64,000 nt of DNA from CBDBKL01 sp965116215 (lineage in GTDB: Bacteria > Bdellovibrionota > Bdellovibrionia > Bdellovibrionales > JAKFYE01), in NCBI GenBank assembly GCA_965116215.1, contig OZ220494.1, positions 806,001 to 870,000 of the forward strand, written 5' to 3'. The notes below the pieces were generated by a model. The model saw nothing but the letters and a program-made list of their open reading frames with translations, was not told the DNA's origin and searched no databases. A program made the translations under genes and the position numbers. Positions 60,614 through 64,000 of the stretch are shown piece after piece (the stretch's first letter is position 1; each line of letters begins with the position of its first letter).

Positions 60614-63372
60614 AAAACATATTCTCTCTTCTATTATTGACCATCTTCTTTCTTACGAATACTGCCATCGCAGCTGAAATTCAATTTAAAGGTATTGCCC
60701 CTGAAGTTCAAAACAATCTTTATAAAAAAATAAAAGGCCTTACAAAAAGAACACTATCAAAGAGAAAACTAGATGAAATCTCTATTTACTTATTTAATTT
60801 AGGTTTATATGAAAAAATTCAGATTTTTCGCTTTATAAAAAATAAAAAGTATATTTACTCTATTGAGTCTATCCCCTTAAGAACAATTTCTGATTATACT
60901 ATCCAAGGCTCCAGCATTTTTAACCAACGCTACATCAAAAATATATTAAAAATAAAAAAAGGCGATCCTTATAACAAACTGGAAGTTATTAATGGGGTTG
61001 ACAACCTGAAAGATCAGTATGAACAATTTGGTTATCTCAATACAAAAATTACAATCACCCCATCATATGAACAAAACTCAGTCGTATTAGATATAAATAT
61101 TAAAGAAGATGACCTCTATAAAATACAATCTATTTCATTGGATTCTACCAACACTGAACTTTCTAGAAGATTAGAAAAATTAACAAAGGATCTAGTGGAT
61201 AAGGCTTGGTCAATAGAAAATAGAAAAAAATTATACTCGAGATTAGCAAATTATCTTATTAAAAATCAATACCTTGGAACTTCATTGAAAGAATTAGAAT
61301 GGAAACCTCAGAGAAATCAGAAGAAAATCCCAATACTCATTTCTATAGAAAATCCCTATAAGTTTAAAATACGTTATAAAGGAAATCATTACTATGATGA
61401 CCTAACATTAAATAAGTCCTTAAGGATTGATAAAAAATTAAATCTAGGAACAAATCCAATATTAATACTCACTTCCCGTATAAGGGAAAAATATTTGAAA
61501 GATGGATTCCCTCATATCTCTATTAAGGCAAAACAAAACATCTCAAGTAAAAAATTTTTAAAAGAGATAGTTTTTAATATTAATGAAGGAAAACGTGTTC
61601 GAATAAATAAAGTTGAACTTCTAGGTAGATACATGCGCAAGAAAGATTTCTACTTAAACTATATATTAAATAATAGTGGCAAACTTGTTTCAAAAGGTTT
61701 TTTTAATCGTTCTGATATTGAAAGAGGCGTTGATAAATTGATAGAGAAGCTTCAAGATATGGGACATTTAAGAGCAAAGTTTAGATCATTAAGAACAGAG
61801 TACAATAAAGAAAAAAACAAAATAGACCTTTTTTTTCTTATAGAAGAGGGAGGGGTAACACTGATAAATAAAATAAACTTTAAAGGAAATGCTGCTTTTT
61901 TCAAACCTCAGTTATTGAAGCACATCCCATCAAAAGAAAATCAACCTTTATCCATTTCAGATCTTGAAAAATCTCTAGTCGAGTTAGAAAAGCTCTATTT
62001 TGATAACGGTTATCTGGATATGTATTTAAAAAACGACATTTCAGAAATTATCAAATATCATCCTGACGGTACTCAAGCTGAACTGAACTTTGATATTCAC
62101 GAGGGGCCACTTATTGTAGTCAGCTCTATAAAGGTAGAGGGTAACTTCATAACAGAAGAATATGTTATTTTAAACGAATTAGAGTTCCAGACAGGTGATA
62201 TTCTAACTATTCAAAAAGTGAATGACTCTAGCTATCGACTTCAACGTCTAGGATTATTTTCTAATGTGGAAATTAGAATGTTAGAGAAAGGAACACAAGT
62301 TTCTCAACGTTCCATCATCATAAATGTTTCTGAAAAGGAGCCTGGGACACTGACATCAGGGATTGGACTTAATACTGAATTTGGGTTGACTCTTAGGGGT
62401 TATTTAGGTGCTTCCTATAGAAATTTAGAGGGAACAGCAAGACAGATTACAGGGCGAATTGATATCAAAAGAATTAAAAGTATTGATTTTATAGAAAATA
62501 AAATCTCTGCAGGATATCTAGAGCCTTATATATTCTTCTCCAAAACGAGAGCAAGACTTAACTTCATTAGATCTCAAGAAATCACAAATACACTTGAAGA
62601 TGTAGAACAAGTTTTGGCACAAAATAAAAATGAAATTCAAATCAATTTAGAGAGAGAAATTGGACGTCATATTAAAGTCACATGGTCTCTTTGGAAATTT
62701 GAAAGCACAAAAGTATTTGAAATTAATAATAAAATTGAAGAAGAAAAGCAGACAATTGCATCAATGGGGCCCATCATAGAGTTTGACCACAGAGATAACG
62801 TGTTTGATCCCACCAAGGGTTCCTATATTCGCTTTATGGTTTCTTATGCCGATCCACAATTTGGTGGATCAAATCATATTCAGTTTATTAAGATCAACAC
62901 AGCATACAATAAATATACAAAATTAGGGAACTCTGAAATTGTTTGGGCCAATTCATTGAGAACAGGTTATTTAAAAAATCTAAAGAAAACCGGTGGAATT
63001 CCAGAAAATCAAATCTTCTTCTTAGGGGGGCGGTCTACCCTACGTGGTTACAACTCAAGATCTGTACATAGTCGTACAAATTTAGGATTTGGAGATGAGC
63101 TTTTTACATTAAAAACATCAACACATTTTATTTTATTAAAATCTGAATTTCGTTTTCCCTTATCCGAATCTATAGGTGGGGTTATTTTTTATGATGGTGG
63201 CTATCTGGATATTGAGGGATTACACATAGAGGATAAGTATCGTAATGCTGCAGGACTAGGAATACGCTTTATTACACCCGTAGGACCTGTCAATGCAGAG
63301 TTTGGCGTAAAGCTCGATAAACATGACACTGAAAAGTTTGGAAGATTTCACCTCTCTATTGGATCCTTCTAG
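60610..63372 (+). CDS. Omp85-family outer-membrane assembly protein (TamA/BamA-like)
   Basis: 920 residues. Signal peptide about 1-21 (ends AIAAE). Several POTRA domains fill residues about 25-570 (for example GNAAFFKPQLLKHIPSKENQPL, then VEGNFITEEYVILNELEFQTGD). The C-terminal Omp85 barrel follows, with the conserved loop-6 motif FLGGRSTLRGYN and a final Phe (LSIGSF). More POTRA domains than the three of E. coli TamA. Since its start overlaps the tamB stop, the TamA role fits best, but BamA cannot be excluded without knowing whether another copy exists. Confidence 0.9.
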   Translation: MKNIFSLLLLTIFFLTNTAIAAEIQFKGIAPEVQNNLYKKIKGLTKRTLSKRKLDEISIYLFNLGLYEKIQIFRFIKNKKYIYSIESIPLRTISDYTIQGSSIFNQRYIKNILKIKKGDPYNKLEVINGVDNLKDQYEQFGYLNTKITITPSYEQNSVVLDINIKEDDLYKIQSISLDSTNTELSRRLEKLTKDLVDKAWSIENRKKLYSRLANYLIKNQYLGTSLKELEWKPQRNQKKIPILISIENPYKFKIRYKGNHYYDDLTLNKSLRIDKKLNLGTNPILILTSRIREKYLKDGFPHISIKAKQNISSKKFLKEIVFNINEGKRVRINKVELLGRYMRKKDFYLNYILNNSGKLVSKGFFNRSDIERGVDKLIEKLQDMGHLRAKFRSLRTEYNKEKNKIDLFFLIEEGGVTLINKINFKGNAAFFKPQLLKHIPSKENQPLSISDLEKSLVELEKLYFDNGYLDMYLKNDISEIIKYHPDGTQAELNFDIHEGPLIVVSSIKVEGNFITEEYVILNELEFQTGDILTIQKVNDSSYRLQRLGLFSNVEIRMLEKGTQVSQRSIIINVSEKEPGTLTSGIGLNTEFGLTLRGYLGASYRNLEGTARQITGRIDIKRIKSIDFIENKISAGYLEPYIFFSKTRARLNFIRSQEITNTLEDVEQVLAQNKNEIQINLEREIGRHIKVTWSLWKFESTKVFEINNKIEEEKQTIASMGPIIEFDHRDNVFDPTKGSYIRFMVSYADPQFGGSNHIQFIKINTAYNKYTKLGNSEIVWANSLRTGYLKNLKKTGGIPENQIFFLGGRSTLRGYNSRSVHSRTNLGFGDELFTLKTSTHFILLKSEFRFPLSESIGGVIFYDGGYLDIEGLHIEDKYRNAAGLGIRFITPVGPVNAEFGVKLDKHDTEKFGRFHLSIGSF

Positions 63373-63433
63373 CGGCCAAGAATTAAAACAAGCTCATTTT
63401 TTTTGGAGTTGACTATTTATAAGATAGACAACA

Positions 63434-63795
63434 GGGAAGAGTTTTTCTGATGGCTTCCAAAATCTCAGATACCCTGTTCTTTAGGAAAAAGACTTTTATC
63501 TTCCCCTTAAAGCTCAAACAGCTTTGAAGGGCGCAAAGCGTCTCTGCCGCAGGCTAAAAACGCAAGTTGGATAGTGCTCCATGCAGTCAAGCATAGAATA
63601 AACGATCTCTCTACGGATACGCATTGCGCTTCAAAAAACTTGCTTTAAGAGAAAAATAAAAGCCTTTTTCTAACGCAGGCTAAAAACCCTGGCTGGATAG
63701 TGCTCGATACTATCACTATAGAATAAAAACGATCTCTCCACGAATACGCCCTGCGCCTCAGAGAACTCGTTTTGAAATCTTTAAGAAAAACTCCC
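63434..63795 (-). repeat. Nested palindromic repeat downstream of the Omp85 gene
   Basis: Outer inverted ends GGGAAGAGTTTTTCT (63434) and AAGAAAAACTCCC (to 63795) enclose an inner palindrome of exactly 188 bases (63484-63671, GGAAAAAGACTTTTAT to ATAAAAGCCTTTTTCT), the same length as the core-bearing element at 42346-42533 but inverted. A further core copy (63672-63735, GGATAGTGCTCGATACTATC) follows before the outer right arm. Confidence 0.85.
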
Positions 63796-63850
63796 ACTTC
63801 CCCTTTACTCAACTGAGTAAAATAAACAAATCTGTCTGAATTTTGTCCGA

Positions 63851-63890
63851 AATGTCCGAATTTCTGAGTCACTCTATCGGACATTTTTTT
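63851..63890 (+). terminator. Rho-independent terminator
   Basis: AATGTCCGA (63851-63859) pairs perfectly with TCGGACATT (63877-63885), 17-base loop, followed by a T-run to 63890. It could end the tamB-Omp85 operon beyond the repeat. Other TGTCCGA copies at 63844 and 63942 are noticed nearby. Confidence 0.7.
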
Positions 63891-64000
63891 AGAGTTATTC
63901 AAAATCTTCATCATAACCCATTGAAATAATTAAACTCACAGTGTCCGATCTCACGGCATCCTATTTGTATAGTTATTTTATCCAAAAAGGAGGCTTTTGC

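Larger units (their letters stand above)
63373..64000. other. Gene-free end of window: palindromic repeat and terminator
   Basis: 63434-63795 is a palindromic repeat, 63851-63890 a terminator. A short frame on the minus strand (63645-63914) is made of repeat sequence and I do not accept it as a gene. AAAAAGGAGG at the very end (63984-63996) looks like a ribosome-binding site for a gene starting just beyond the window. Confidence 0.7.

Noticed and set aside
63645..63914. An 89-codon frame on the minus strand at the right end
   Set aside because: It runs through repeat arms and the terminator; no support for coding.

Overview
AT-rich chromosomal DNA of a didermic Gram-negative bacterium. Evidence for an outer membrane is direct: lpxC, an LptF/LptG-type permease, TamB- and Omp85-type proteins, a barrel protein ending in Phe, several lipoproteins and a Slt-type lytic transglycosylase. 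A TPR-rich proteome, a receiver protein with a conserved C-terminal helix known from deltaproteobacterial regulators, a LysM/YbgF-like pair and a minimal Flp-like pilin suggest the Bdellovibrionota/Oligoflexia or a neighbouring former-deltaproteobacterial lineage. This placement is inference; there is no rRNA in the window.

Layout. 1-5.3 kb (minus): an oligopeptide ABC transporter operon oppA-oppB-oppC, split between oppB and oppC by a Sel1-repeat protease gene and a block of dispersed repeats. 5.3-10.7 kb: lytic transglycosylase, radA, glpK. 11-16.3 kb (minus): a Flp-like pilin with an unknown 129-residue protein, then the histidine degradation genes hutH-hutU (ending in a strong terminator) and hutI. 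16.5-20.1 kb (minus): def-fmt-rpe and an LptG-like permease. 20.2-24 kb (plus): a long receiver protein, nadC, birA and a thioredoxin-like protein. 24-28.6 kb: a LysM protein with a YbgF-like lipoprotein, and a ComEC split into two genes. 28.7-39.2 kb (minus): the classic rimP-nusA-infB-rbfA-truB-rpsO-pnp cluster, continuing into an M16 protease and dut. 39.4-41.5 kb: a decayed rimP fragment, a small periplasmic protein and an outer-membrane protein. 42-43.2 kb: a large palindromic repeat array next to tRNA-Leu(CAA). 43.4-48.9 kb: an ankyrin protein, the deoC-aldehyde dehydrogenase operon and alanine dehydrogenase. 49-53.7 kb: ruvB-lpxC (plus) facing yebC-ruvC-ruvA (minus), with an lpxC 3' fragment inserted between ruvC and ruvA. 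53.8-63.4 kb (plus): a TPR protein, efp, and a translationally coupled operon of an unknown protein, TamB and a TamA/BamA-like Omp85. 63.4-64 kb: another palindromic repeat and a terminator.

The most unusual content is a modular family of palindromic repeats at four intergenic sites (about 1.7-2.6, 42.0-43.0, 51.1-51.3 and 63.4-63.8 kb). Arms of about 60 bases are imperfect inverted repeats around an optional core of about 63 bases. At 42 kb, four palindromes are spaced by identical 86-base spacers. I recognise no described family and no transposase is present. Two fragment duplications of housekeeping genes (rimP, lpxC) lie in the same intergenic space, and one repeat block sits inside the broken opp operon, so the segment looks recombinationally active.
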